Source of the DNA: Adiantum capillus-veneris
Lineage: Eukaryota > Streptophyta > Polypodiopsida > Polypodiales > Pteridaceae
Length of the DNA: 64,000 bases
Direction: 5' to 3'
Assembly (NCBI GenBank): GCA_014529385.2
Contig: CM043966.1
Location: forward strand, 43,467,537-43,531,536
Positions 47,941 to 61,893 of the stretch are shown here, piece after piece; the first letter of the stretch is position 1, and each line of letters opens with the position of its first letter. Under the pieces are notes generated by a model. That model worked only from the letters and a program-made list of their open reading frames with translations, was not told where the DNA came from and made no database searches. Position numbers and translations under genes: made by a program.

Positions 47941-48977
47941 TAATCCAAATAAAGATAATTAAATATCAATATCTTTGGACATGATTTTTCTAGATATACA
48001 CTCTAGTGAGAGCATAATGTGAATGGCTCTAGAAAAGATATGAAAATGTCTATGTATCTATCTATATTCAGTTTCAACTGAGAGTGAGTCTCTGCACATC
48101 AAAATCGACCAATAAACTAAGTAAAACTAACCTCTATTATGTTATCTTAAAATAATTATGTCATACAAAAGTACATTGCACACAAAAATAATACCCTAAA
48201 TTATTTGACTAATTCACTTCCAAGTCTAAGTTAACTAAGCACGTGGCAAGTGACTCCTATAAACAAACACCTTGCCTAGAGTAAGAGACCAAGCTCTACA
48301 CAAAATACAAGGCGTATACTATTTGACCATGATTTTTTTTTTCCTTGAAAATTTTTTAAAAGTTAATCTAAAATATTTTTAATTAAATCCATTATATGTT
48401 GTTTAGAAATTTTATTCTTACAAGTCAATATTTTTTCTTATTTGCCTAAGTTTTGGTCCAAAATTGATTACTTGCTCAAGTGATAGAGATATGACTGCGC
48501 ATAACCTCTTTTTATACTAGTTTTTTGATCAAGAAAGATTTTGATAAAAAACAATTATGATCACAAAACTAGAAAGTTATATGGTTGCCCACTATCTTTG
48601 CTGATGTGGACCGTATAATTTAGACATATAATATGGGGGAGCAAATAATACGTCTATTATTCACGTATTATTTCTCTCAAATAACGAATTATGCTACTTA
48701 GATCCTGTGCTATGTCCACAAAGGAGATCACCTTTTCTCTAAGGGGTTGCGTTGATTCCATGAATTTTCCGTCGATGTAGATAATTCTTGGACGAGCAGG
48801 CCCCACGGATGCTAGTGCGAAAGACACACAAATTGAAGGTGGAGTATCTCAGTCGTTACGGGGTCAGTGAGCTAGCTTGTAGCGTAGAGAAAAGAAAAGA
48901 AAAGAGGGACAAGGCCTTCGCTTGCTAGGATTGTGCTTTACAGACTGCCATGTAGCTGAGATATCATCGTTTCTTGC
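47941..48977. other. No feature recognised
   Basis: AT-rich sequence without motifs or meaningful frames. Confidence 0.4.
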
Positions 48978-49790
48978 TTGGCTAATTTTATCTTCCTTGG
49001 TAACGAGAAACTTGATTTGGAGGAGGTACCACTGCCACATCTTCAGGTTGGCTCCAGCATCAAGGATCCTAAGGAGTCACAGGGTGTCCCCATGAACCCT
49101 TCTGTCAAAGGCCATATATTTCAGCTTGAGTGCCCCAGGGGGATTGAGGAAGTGTTGAAAAAACCTATTATTGTGACTAGCACTAGTGTCACTTCAGAGG
49201 ATGCTCCATTGATGGATGAGATAATCCTAGACATAGAGATCAATCGCTTATTGTCAGTGGTAGTGGATGGGAATCGGTTTCTTTTTTGCATGACTTGGAG
49301 AAAGCGTTTGGTCCATGTATGGATGAGTGCATGAGTGTGCTATGCACTAGCACCCAATTTTTCCTGGACTCCACTCCAAATTCCCTTAAGAGCAAGCTCT
49401 TGCCACTTGGTGACAGTACTCTATCACTGACACTATCGCACATGTGTTGATGAGGTCCTCTGGCAGCAAAGCAATTACACGTCACGTTAGAGGAAGATTT
49501 CCAAGCCATGTGAACCAAGGTTGTGGTTGTAAGGACGCCTACTCCAGTGCAAAACCCCCCTCTGTTGAGATAAATATCGTGGATGTGGTGAAGTCATGTA
49601 TCAACTTGGATGCCAAGGGCAATAGAGAGCAGGAGGACAAGGAGCAGGAGGTAAATTCTATCCTAATTTCAAAGTTGTTTGTTTCTTATCTTAATTTTTC
49701 TTTTCTTACCCACCCTTGATTGACAGGATTTTCTAGAGCTTGATGAGTTTACAATGTGGACGGGTGGCAAGCCGACGACCTTTGGACCAT
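48978..49790 (+). other. Possible broken coding sequence, family unknown
   Basis: A 118-codon frame (48978-49334) starting MANFIFLGNEKLDLEEVPLP appears to continue in another frame past 49270 (DLEKAFGPCMDECMSVLC), and again near 49444-49719. The composition is protein-like, but I recognise no domain. It may be an old element-borne or captured gene fragment. Confidence 0.25.
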
Positions 49791-52149
<2,359 letters not shown>

Positions 52150-52460
52150 CAACACCCCCAATATCCCTAGGTAGAGAGAATTTTTGAAGGTTCAATTTGT
52201 ACTTTGGAAAGTGGGCGGAGGTGAATGACTTTAATAATACATGTGACTACAAGCAGCTTCTCAGCTTGCAAGCCATCCCCCTCTAGCCATCCTCACTGGC
52301 ACGGATGGGTAGAGAGAGTTAATGATGCATGTGACTACAAGAAACTTCTCGAGGTGGAAGTTATCTCCCTCTAGCCATCCACACTGGCGAGGATGGGTAG
52401 AGAGAGGTTTTGAAGGTTCAATTTCCACTTTGGAGGGTGGGCAGTGGTGAATGATGTTAA
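52150..52460 (+). repeat. Tandem repeat interrupted by a TTAA element; resumes at 53781-53890
   Basis: A diverged unit contains GAAGGTTCAATTT, TGAATGA..TTAAT, GCATGTGACTACAAG and CCTCTAGCCATCC followed by GGATGGGTAGAGAGAG. Copies start near 52180 and 52410, with partial copies near 52316, and the phrase resumes at 53781 right after the inserted element. Confidence 0.8.
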
Positions 52461-53780
52461 CACTAGAATGGTAACATGACACTTTTGTGTCCTGTTAAGT
52501 GACCATTTTTCTTGAATTATTTGAAGAGTATGAGAATGGATTTCTAGGTGCTATATATCCACAAAGTTGCCTTATGAGGTGAAAAAAACTTAGCATTTTT
52601 TTTTTGAGTATCGATCTCACCATTAACCTTACTCTTGCACAACATTTTTGAACCTAAACTGTGTGAAAAAACGGGTCCTGTTTTTGGCTTTTTTTCAATT
52701 TTTGGCAACTATACCACTCTAAACTTCATGTTTGTGAGGTTCAGATGGCTAGAGGCTAGGCCTTCATAGTTCTCAACATGTTTTGATGCTTGTAGGGAGA
52801 GCTAAGTGTTAAAATTGAACGTTATGGCCAATTTACAAGAATTGCATAATCCTGTTTTTTGGCCAAAATTAGCACTTTTATGATTTTTTTGGGGGCTTTC
52901 TTGATATCCAAATTCAATTTTGATTGTGTAAGTGTAATATATAACATAAATCTAATCTTCCTTGAGTTTTGGGGGACCTAATATGCTATATAGCATAGTA
53001 TATGATGATGGTTGAGTTTTTTGATTGCTGAAGAATACGATACATTTTAGAGTAGCAAGTATAACTTTCTCAATATTGCTAGTTTCTTAGCCAATTGTGT
53101 GTATTTTGTAGGTAGTAACCATATCTAATCATAGACTACAAACTTGGCTAGATATTGAGTAGTTTCTATGGGTTTCTAGAGATCATAATGCTAAACCCAG
53201 TTTTTTCATGTTTGCTGTATTTAGCACTTTATCATTGCCCCCAAGGTTCCAATTGTAAGCGATCCATTATCCTTTTGACATGCTCCATGGATCCTTTTGA
53301 ATCCAAAGGCCCAAAGGGAACTAAGAAAACATGTATATAGTATCTGTATTGAGCGTGACTATAGAAACTTTGATGATAGGTCCGCAGAATGGCAAAAATG
53401 CAACTTTTTTGTACCTAATTTTTTTGGCAAAAAAAAAAAAGTGAGGTAAAAGCAACCATATGTTTTGGTCACCAACCCATTGAAGTTAACGGGGCATTTT
53501 ATCTCATGTCCTACAAAAATCCCCACTCTTATTTATATGCAATCAACTGTAAGAAATTGCTGTTTTGGGCTAAATGCACTGGTCCATCAACTTTGGAGGC
53601 CTGTAGTGACCAAGGGATGAGAAAAATTACAAGTTTCTCATTTTTTCGATATGTAGTAGTTATTGAACTATAAGCTCATGAAAGGATTTTTCAAAATGAG
53701 TGGATCTAATATGGTTTTGGAATTTTTTCCCAAAACCCTTAAAGGACACTTTTATGTCCTGTTAGGTTACCATTCTAGTG
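52461..53780. mobile_element. TTAA-flanked non-autonomous element, copy A (1,320 bp)
   Basis: The left end CACTAGAATGGTAAC and right end GTTACCATTCTAGTG are perfect 15-bp inverted repeats, flanked by TTAA at 52457-52460 and 53781-53784. It lies within a tandem repeat, and the uninterrupted repeat copy at 52221-52260 shows what the empty site looked like: one TTAA and no other gap. Just inside are GACACTTTTGTGTC (left) and GGACACTTTTATGTCC (right). No transposase is encoded. A 3-bp CACTA-type duplication does not fit symmetric ends. Confidence 0.82.
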
Positions 53781-53890
53781 TTAATGATGCATGTGACTAC
53801 AAGCAACTTCTTTGGGTGCAAGCCATATCCCTCTAGCCATCCACGCTAGCACGGATGGGTAGAGAGAGTTTTTGAAGGTTCAATTTTCAC

Positions 53891-54014
53891 CTTCATAGGC
53901 TGAGGACTACTTTGTCTTTCGCTACAAAAAGGATTGCACACTGCAAGCCATGCTGTCTTGCATGAGCTTAGACCAAAAAAACTACTTCTCTCCCTCTATT
54001 GGGACTAGACAAGG

Positions 54015-54089
<75 letters not shown>

Positions 54090-54659
54090 GCTGTCACGGG
54101 ACAAAAAAGCTTAGCTGATGATTATTTCAGGAGCCCTTCATCTACATCTCTATTATGCCGCCCATTACATGATCACACAAACAACTATCACAGAAGAAGC
54201 AAGTGTTTGGACGCTCAGCCAAAGGTACGATACGAGTCGCCAAGGCTACCCCATACTCCCGAGTGCGGTGAGTACAGTTAAAATATCCTCGTAGTTGATG
54301 ACCATAACTACGGTATAAGAAAATCTGTGGTCTAGTAGATATAGCTGATCTCAAAAACCAGGCTTTATTGAATGCTCGATGTAATAATACTTTGGCCCTA
54401 GGCCCATTGCTTCAGTAACCATCGCCAATCAGATATTGTTCTTGAAATGTTCACGACCCCAAAGGGTCACTCGTGTCACTCGGTCCTGATATGTCCACCA
54501 CTTTGTTTGGGAAACAGAGGTTCCTAACTGCGAAAATAGATGAATTTCATAATGGAGTAATGTTGCTCGACGTATAGATTCATTTGACATAAAGAGATGT
54601 GCAGTTGCTATGAAAAAAACCTGGTCATGACTGTATGCCATAATACACCGAGGAAGCAA
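53891..54659. other. Unassigned; (CT)n-(CA)n compound microsatellite
   Basis: A CT tract (54019-54051) runs directly into a CA tract (54052-54086). The rest shows no gene. Confidence 0.5.
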
Positions 54660-55377
54660 AATAGTTGAAGAATGCTAAATCTGGAAATGATACTCTGGAC
54701 TCGGGTTTTATATTTGACCAACCATCTAGAATAAAACCATTTTTTGACTCCTAAACCAAATTGGAAATAGGAAAGTGTGCCCAAAATTGAGTATACTCTC
54801 ACATTGTAGATCGGGGTTTTTTTTACACTATTGGATCGCTGAATCTTAATATAGTGCTGGGATAGCAGGTGTAAATACCTACTGTGTATGTATACTCGAT
54901 GCCTGATATAGCTTATTAACTACGACTCTATAGACCAGGCTTTGACTATGGGAATTGATGCTATATAATTTTACCTTGTGGTGATGTGGACTGTCTGACC
55001 GGGCTTTACATTTAACTTAAACAAAATAGTTTAAGACCACTAACTCTGGAAATGATCCTCTAGACTTGGGTTTTATATACGACCAACCATCTAGAATAAA
55101 CCCAGTTTTTTGACTCCTAGCCAAATTGGGAATAGGAAAGTGTACCCAAAATTGATTATACTCTCACATTGTAGAACGAGGTTTTTTTACACTAGTGGAT
55201 TGCTAAAGCTTAAAATAGGGTTGGGATAGCAGGTGTAAATACCTACTGGGTATGTATATCCGAGGCCTAATACAATTTACTCAGTTCTAGTCAAAAAAGT
55301 CGGGCTTTGACTATGGGAATTGATGCTATCTTATTTTACCATGTGGTGAGGTGGACTATCCGACTGGGCTTTACATT
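54660..55377 (+). repeat. 365-bp tandem duplication
   Basis: CTGGAAATGAT begins at 54681 and 55046. Both copies share GACCAACCATCTAGAATAAA, ATACTCTCACATTGTAGA, GGGATAGCAGGTGTAAATAC and GGGCTTTACATTT. Substitutions are spread evenly. No reading frame is preserved between copies. Confidence 0.9.
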
Positions 55378-56167
55378 TTTTGTTCATAGTAATAATCTTC
55401 ACTCTGTAAGCGTGGTATGGAGTTCTTCTTGCCTCTAATGCATGCCACCGCTTAGGTTTTGGGGTTTGGGTCTGCTGTCGACTATATTATGCAGATATGG
55501 CGGAATCTCGCCTGTAATCCTTTGGATCTTGGGCTGTGAGGGATCCCGTGGTATGTGCCTGTGCTGGCATCCTCGGGTGTGGGTTTAACCTGTCTAACTC
55601 AAGGTGTCGCGTCTTCTGCAGAGGAGCATCAGCTGGTATAAATAAGGCTCATAAGGTGAGTAATCATACTCACATAGCTGCGTGCTCTGTTATCACCTCT
55701 ATGCGTGTGTTAGTTCAAAACTGTGTGTATTTATCTACTGGTTGCTGTGGCTCAACATGCCGAAAAAATCGGAGAAAGCCATTGTGGAGGCGTCGTCATC
55801 TCCTAATCTATAGGTTAACAGAAATCAGGTTTTTTGATTCTTGAATATATAAAAAGGAAATCCTTTCTTGCTCTCAAAGACTGATACTGTGAAACTTTGC
55901 CGGAAAAAAACTAGTTAATAGATTTTTTTCTTTATTAGTAACTTGTTCCGGAGACTGTTCTTAATGATTTATGGGGAGAATTGTATGTGGTAGTGTATGA
56001 TTACTTTGGGACAGATGGGAAGTTGGGGTTCGCTTGGACTAATGACGTATATTGTTGTATAAAAATATATGTAACCATGCTCTGGAACCTGGCTCTTCCG
56101 GGTTATGTGAATGGCTCATGAAAAACTAAGAACTACCAAGTATTTTTAATGATGGAAGTAATAAATA

Positions 56168-56202
<35 letters not shown>

Positions 56203-56268
56203 CATGCTACTCTCAACTACGATAGAGGAGATGACTGTTGGCATTGACAACACTCTTAGAATGTGGGT

Positions 56269-56341
<73 letters not shown>

Positions 56342-56535
56342 TTGGCTTGTGGTGATGCTTTTGATTAAATTTTCACACACACCAATGGCTGTTGTTGCAT
56401 GCTATTATTGTCACTCATGAGTCATGATTTATACGGAGGTGCAAACTGCACTAGAGCCTCAATACCTTGTTGATTTTGGCCTACAATAAGCACACGTTCT
56501 ATGAGTTGCAGTCCTGGTGTAGCCGCTTGGCTCTA

Positions 56536-56613
<78 letters not shown>

Positions 56614-57418
56614 CATGCATGTCCTAATAAACATAGCTCTCAATGTCTAGAGAATGAGAAAGGTGCTATGTTCACTAGAGGAGGACGAGCAGCTCGTGCT
56701 CTGCAATCGCAAAGTACATTGATGGGAGGTAGAGTGACATCGCCTGAAACGTTGGCCATATCCCCACTATTGTTAGCAAGGATGCTGTTAGCAATTAGTC
56801 AAGAGGGTTGCACTGATAATGGAGCATGAGGCCTCTGGGAGGTGCGCACTAGCTGAGCCCCTTGTATAGGGTTGATTGTTGCACGAGGAAAATGGGCAAG
56901 GTTCGTGGAGGGTAGGTCTAGAGACTCTCCAGACTAGCTCTCAAAATAAACAACACTAAGAGGTAAATTGACTATACATCAATGTTTTCACATAAATTTC
57001 TCTAAAACTATGGGTTTTCGCACCTTCAAATTTATATCTTAAAGGTAGATCTCAAAATTTGTAGATGGGAGTGCACTAAACCCTTTTTTTCCACTATGAG
57101 TTAGCCAGTCACGAATCAACACATGCAAAAGAGATTAAAGAGAGTTAAAGAAGGGGAGAGGTTGTAAGCATGAGTAAACACGTGGGTAGGTGAAAGGGAG
57201 GGGGCATCTACAAGCACGTTGTTCTCAATACACCGCTCATGACTCTGTCAACCTTGGTGACTCTTCTATCAAAGCACTATAGATAAACCCCCACCACCAC
57301 CACCTGACCATAACTGCCAGTAGTGTCACTACCCCCTGGACGGTTGGCTGTATATGATGGCTTGATGCAAACCTCAATGTATACCATGATGTCGAGTTTC
57401 TTAAAAGATATCCATCAT
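55378..57418. other. Unassigned; TATA-like box and several microsatellites
   Basis: GGTATAAATAAGG at about 55634 looks like a TATA box, followed ~125 bp later by a short frame from ATG at 55758; I see no gene attached. Microsatellites: (CA)n 56169-56200, (GA)n 56271-56338, and compound (CT)n-(CA)n 56539-56608. Confidence 0.45.
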
Positions 57419-59012
57419 TGCAAGAAAATTGAAAAAATAACTAATATCTAATTCTCCTAAATGATTTTCTCATTTTAAACTGATCATTTAATATGGGGAA
57501 GTACTAGGGGAGAAAAAGCTAGAATATTGGTTAAGCTGGCAGACCATAGGGATCCAAATGAGGGAAAATAGGGATCCAAAGGGGGGGCCATCTGCAAAAG
57601 AGCAATGTGCAACAATGGGCTTTAAAGACCCTAAGGTTAAGCTCATTAAGACTTCCAAAATGCTAAGGTTCCAAAATTCAAAGGTAAGTCCAAATGGTCA
57701 AGCTTAGTGGAATTGGATACTTTGTGAGTGTACACAAAAGTCTTCAAGACTCCTACATAGAAGGGGGTGAGCCCTAAAGGTAGGGGAAGAGAGAGAAAAT
57801 GTGAGAGAACACACACACACACACTCTCCAAAGATTCCCTTTACATAAAGGACATAACAGTGCACACATGTCAGCTCCCTAGCCCAATTTCCCACAAGGT
57901 GCACTCAAATCCTATTGGATGGCCATAGAGGTGGACCAATGAGAATTAGGCTAGATTAAATCTAGTTTAGTTAATTTAAAAACACTTAATAAAAGAACCA
58001 ATAAGAATTAAGCTCTCTAGAAGACTATTGGCGAGTCTCCCAAGGGGTCCAATCAGCATTCAACAGCCCAATGGCTTGCCTGATTCCTATTGGCCAAAAG
58101 ACAAATGGGTCCAATTAGAGTTTAATTGCATTATTTAATTACCTAAAGCTCTCACAAAAGGGGAAAGGGGGACACGTGTCTCAAGGCTATCACTTATGCT
58201 TCTCAATTATGATTGGCTAAGCTTTGTAGGGTCCAATGGGGTGCCATCATGAGTAAATTGCAAGAGGGGTCGACCAAGAGAGAGAGGGGGACTGATTTTG
58301 GCAAGGCATTATCACTCACACACTCGCACAATCTCATGTGTGAAGCAAGAAGACTCTCATTCTCAAGCTTTAATGGAAAACTCATCATCTACTCCAAGCT
58401 TGTGAGAAGGGAGGCCTACACCAACATGCAAATCCAACCAAGAGCCAAGCTTCAATGCATGCTCATATCCTCTACTATGCTAATTACTAAGCTATGGTAA
58501 GCTATTATGAGTGATTATGTGAGGAGATATACTTCTTTTTCGTAAGACTACTCCTTCTTCCTCTCATCTACTCTCATACCCCGCTAGCTCTCACCATCTT
58601 CGAAGGTGTGTGAGGTCTTGGGTCTAACACAGTGAGGGAATTGATGTTGTGGTTTATAAGTGTTTGCTTAGTGCTTGAAGCTTCCATCTTCATTGCACTA
58701 ACTAGTTATTGAAGGAACACAAAGAATTGTATCGTAAAATGTCTCCCTTGATGGGGAAAACCTATAATACAAAGCCTTCTGGAGGGGGGACCGGCTCCAT
58801 GTAAATCTGGTCCTCAACTGTTGTCAATAGCTTAATTTCTCTCTCTTTTGAAGTATTGCTCATGCCTATCTAACTAGGTGTTATGCTTTTTGTTGATCTC
58901 TCCATCCAAGCACTCATGCTATGCTCATTAGGAATCATGATTCTAATGAAATGCTCACTATGTTTATGCTATTTTCCGCTACACACAAGTTACTAGGCCA
59001 TTAAATGTTACA
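57419..59012 (+). repeat. Ty3/gypsy-type 5' LTR (left end approximate)
   Basis: It ends TGTTACA at 59012, one base before an intact primer site. TG near 57419 is a plausible start; blocks from there match the minus-strand LTR at 15152-16326. The later part (58560-58990) matches 2340-2750 and 5955-6185. CACACA and GA-rich tracts occur inside. About 1.6 kb long. Confidence 0.75.
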
Positions 59013-59013
59013 T

Positions 59014-59027
59014 TGGTATCAGAGCAC
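59014..59027 (+). other. tRNA primer-binding site (initiator Met)
   Basis: TGGTATCAGAGCAC is the usual plant LTR-retrotransposon site complementary to the 3' end of initiator-Met tRNA, where reverse transcription starts. It follows the LTR end by one base. Confidence 0.92.
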
Positions 59028-59411
59028 AAGGTTTCTCTTTTCTTGATCAAGAAGGGAGGTCCTCAAGCTAGCTATAAACGGTTGGTATTATTAATTGCAA
59101 TTGAGTAAGTAGAATAGGGATTTTTCAGCCTTGCAGTGCGCCTGCCTTCGTGCAGATAACCGGGCATCACCGCCGAGAGCTATGGTCTTAACAGTGGAGT
59201 CCTAAGGCTTGCCTATGGCTTAACCACGATTGAGATATTAGAAGCTTGACAGGATCCAGTATTGTTTTGGTGTTGAAAGACCCTCTCTTCTATTCCTTGC
59301 AATTAATGATATTCGAGCCACGGGCATAGTAGCTTGAGTGCTTTTCTAAAGCGATAAAGAGGAGTAGCAACTAGGGCTTCAATTGCCAAAGTACACCTAA
59401 AAATTGTTAGA

Positions 59412-59660
59412 ATGGCTGAAAATAGTAAAGAGAGTGAGATTAATGTTGATAGCTTTGATTTTTCTAATGAGCAAGCTACTAAGGATGCCCCTATTCTTGT
59501 TAACTACCTTGTCTCTAGGCTTCAACAAGCCATGGGAAATCCATCCCTCCCAAGTGAAGTGCAATGGCAACTACGTGCTCATGGGATTCTCCAAACTCCC
59601 CACCAAGAAGAGAGAGTACCTAGGAAGCCTCCTTGTGAGACTTCCAAAAGAGTCCTCTCT
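59412..59660 (+). pseudogene. gag start of the LTR retrotransposon, cut by a CACTA insertion
   Basis: The frame begins MAENSKESEINVDSFDFSNE 400 bp after the primer site, where gag is expected. It includes LVSRLQQAMGNPSLPSE and stays open until CACTACAAGAGG of the second CACTA element interrupts it at 59661. The rest of the retroelement lies beyond the CACTA copy, outside the window. The gag call rests on position; I see no zinc knuckle in the surviving part. Confidence 0.6.
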
Positions 59661-59679
59661 CACTACAAGAGGTTATGTA

Positions 59680-59950
59680 CTCTTGTGACGCTCTTAGCGA
59701 CGGAAATACACTGGGTTTTTATAACCCCCGGCGTCGCTATAAGCGTCGCTAAAAGCGTCGCTACGAGAGCGTCGCTATATGCGTCGTTATAAGCGTCGCT
59801 ATAGGCGTCGCTATGATCGTCGCTATATAGCGACGCTCATAGCGACGCCTATAGCGACGCTTATAGCGACGCTTTCACAGAAGAGTATAGCGACGCATAT
59901 AGCGACGCTACAGAGCCATAAATAGCGACGCATATAGCGACGCCTGAGAG
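59680..59950. repeat. Subterminal GCGTCGCTAT array of CACTA copy 2, with a 92-bp palindrome
   Basis: About 16 copies of GCGTCGCTAT or its complement occur. Those on the left are mainly direct, those on the right inverted, forming a palindrome at 59781-59872 (46-base arms, two mismatches, centre GCTATATAGC). More copies than in copy 1. Confidence 0.92.
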
Positions 59951-60307
59951 AATATTTTTTTGGTGGCAGGGCATTGAATGCCTGCCACCCATCAACCATA
60001 TTGTACTTGATTCACTTTTTAAAAAAAGTGCAAAGGTAAATAATAGACCCAAAATAGTCACCCACAAGACGCATTGTTTGCAAAATTGACAATTGTACAC
60101 ATCATAGACAAACTGAATTGATTGGCAAATGTAATAATGACAATTGTACAACATCATAGGCATAAAGAATTGATTGGCAAAAGGAATTGCGGTGACAAAT
60201 GTAATAATATACATGGTTCAAAAAGACGTATAAAATCCGTCTCATGATACATAAGCTATGAGAAACCCTAAACTAATGCTATCTAGATACGGCTAAACTG
60301 ACGTCGT

Positions 60308-61621
60308 CTAATCAGACGTCTCATCGCGTCCAAGCGGCGTATCTGTCGGATTCTGCAAAAAAAGACAATAAGACAGTTTTCAGTAAGTATAAACATATAA
60401 CGACATTTATAAAACAATACAAAAAATAAAAAAGAGTAAACCCTAATACTAACCATGCCGCTGCGAGAACTGAGAATGTCCATCAGGGCGTTTAAGCCCT
60501 TCCTGCCTGCGTACTCGCGCTCGTACGGTGTGGGATCACGTCCTGTCATCGACCACTGTCAAAACATACAAAGATTTCATTATGTTAGAACTAAAAAACT
60601 CATAAACCCTAAACTATCGAACATGCATAAAGAGCAATGTGAAAAGACTTACAAAATCGGCCTCAAATGATGCCCATCCACCGCTCCCCAAGTGGTGCGA
60701 GCTCCCTGCCTCTACTCGCGCTCTGGCTGCATCCTTTTGTTGCTTCCACTTGTCGGGATTCTCGCGCGCTGCTTTCTTCGCATTCTTCCAATCTTCTTTG
60801 GCCAGCCAATCTGGCCTATTCCACCCATTCTTGATTGCTTTTTGCACTTCGGAACGCTTGTGTTTGCAGTATTCGCGCATTCGAATCTTCATCAGGTCTT
60901 CATTGAAGCGCTGATCCCGTGTTGGAACGGGAAACTCATCATGAAGTATGCTGATGACTCTGTTTTTTAAATCACTTGGTACTTCACTCCATTTGTTTAG
61001 TATATAGTGTCTAAACAGCTGAGAGCAAAGACCACGCATGCGCGAGATCACCTTCTTGCCGTCATCATCCATGATGATGCCGCCGCTGATGTCGACGGAG
61101 TAAGGCAAGCCCTCTGGCCGGTGACGCGTGAACCTGGGTGTCCCGGCAGGGGTCTCTGGCGGCGTGTCGATGGGGGTACGGACGTCAGGTGTCTCCACCG
61201 GCGTCTGGGCCCCGAAGCGAGGAGTGTCGAGTGGGGTGGCTCCTGGCGGAGTAGGTAGAGGTGTGTAGCTTCTAGGAACAGTCAGCCGTGCAAAACCTGG
61301 CGTAGACGGCGATGTTGTGGCTGGTGTGGGGGCGGGCAAAGAAGGGGAGGGTAAAGAGCCTCGTCGAACACGAGGCGGTGTGGAGGCATCGGTGGCGGAA
61401 TCCCCACAACAACCGCCACCGCCACCACTAGAGCGCCGGTGTCTAGAAGAGTGTGACGCTCGTCTCGTCGACGCCGAAGCTTCGGAGCGCGCCGAATGCT
61501 CCGAAAGAGAGGGAGATGCGGATGGTGTAGGAACGCGCGATGATGCGCCAGAGCGATGACGCTCCACGTACCACTGTCTCTGCTGCGGTGACAAAGAGGA
61601 AAGAAACTCCTCATCATCCAT
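60308..61621 (-). CDS. En/Spm Transposase_24-like protein of CACTA copy 2
   Basis: Exons are 61621-60653, 60555-60454 and 60352-60308, with GT..AG introns and whole-codon joins; 371 residues. The start MDDEEFLSSLSPQQRQW follows an AG, and an alternative upstream ATG would add residues encoded by intron-like DNA. Residues about 20-165 are Ser/Pro/Arg-rich with a run of TP pairs. Residues about 175-323 hold the conserved part: LCSQLFRHYILNKWSEVP, ISILHDEFPVP, REYCKHKRSEVQKAIKNGW and ENPDKW, as in plant Ptta/En/Spm (Transposase_24) proteins. The last exons read TPYEREYAGRKGLNALMDIL and end TPLGRDETSD. In En/Spm the second protein binds subterminal motifs and assists the TNP2 transposase. It is the only complete transposon gene in the window. 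Confidence 0.85.
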
Positions 61622-61893
61622 ACCTGCATTAAACACACGAATATTTAAACTTAATATTGAATGAATAGAGTAGACAATGACGCAAAGACCATTAAATACA
61701 ATGACGTAATGACGCATATAAATACAATGACGCAATGAATCGAGTGGTAGAAGAGGCAAGTCGAAAACTCAGAATTTTCAATCAAAAGATGTGAGCGCGA
61801 GTAGAAAAGAGCGTTACACACCATGGAAGCTACTTAGAGAGCTAGAGCTTTTACAGCACGGAGCAAAATTGTTCAAATACAATATTTGTGGCT

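Noticed and set aside
52461-53780. Reading the CACTAG ends as an ordinary CACTA element
   Set aside because: A 3-bp duplication would need asymmetric ends; in both copies the symmetric reading gives TTAA on each side, and the empty-site repeat agrees.
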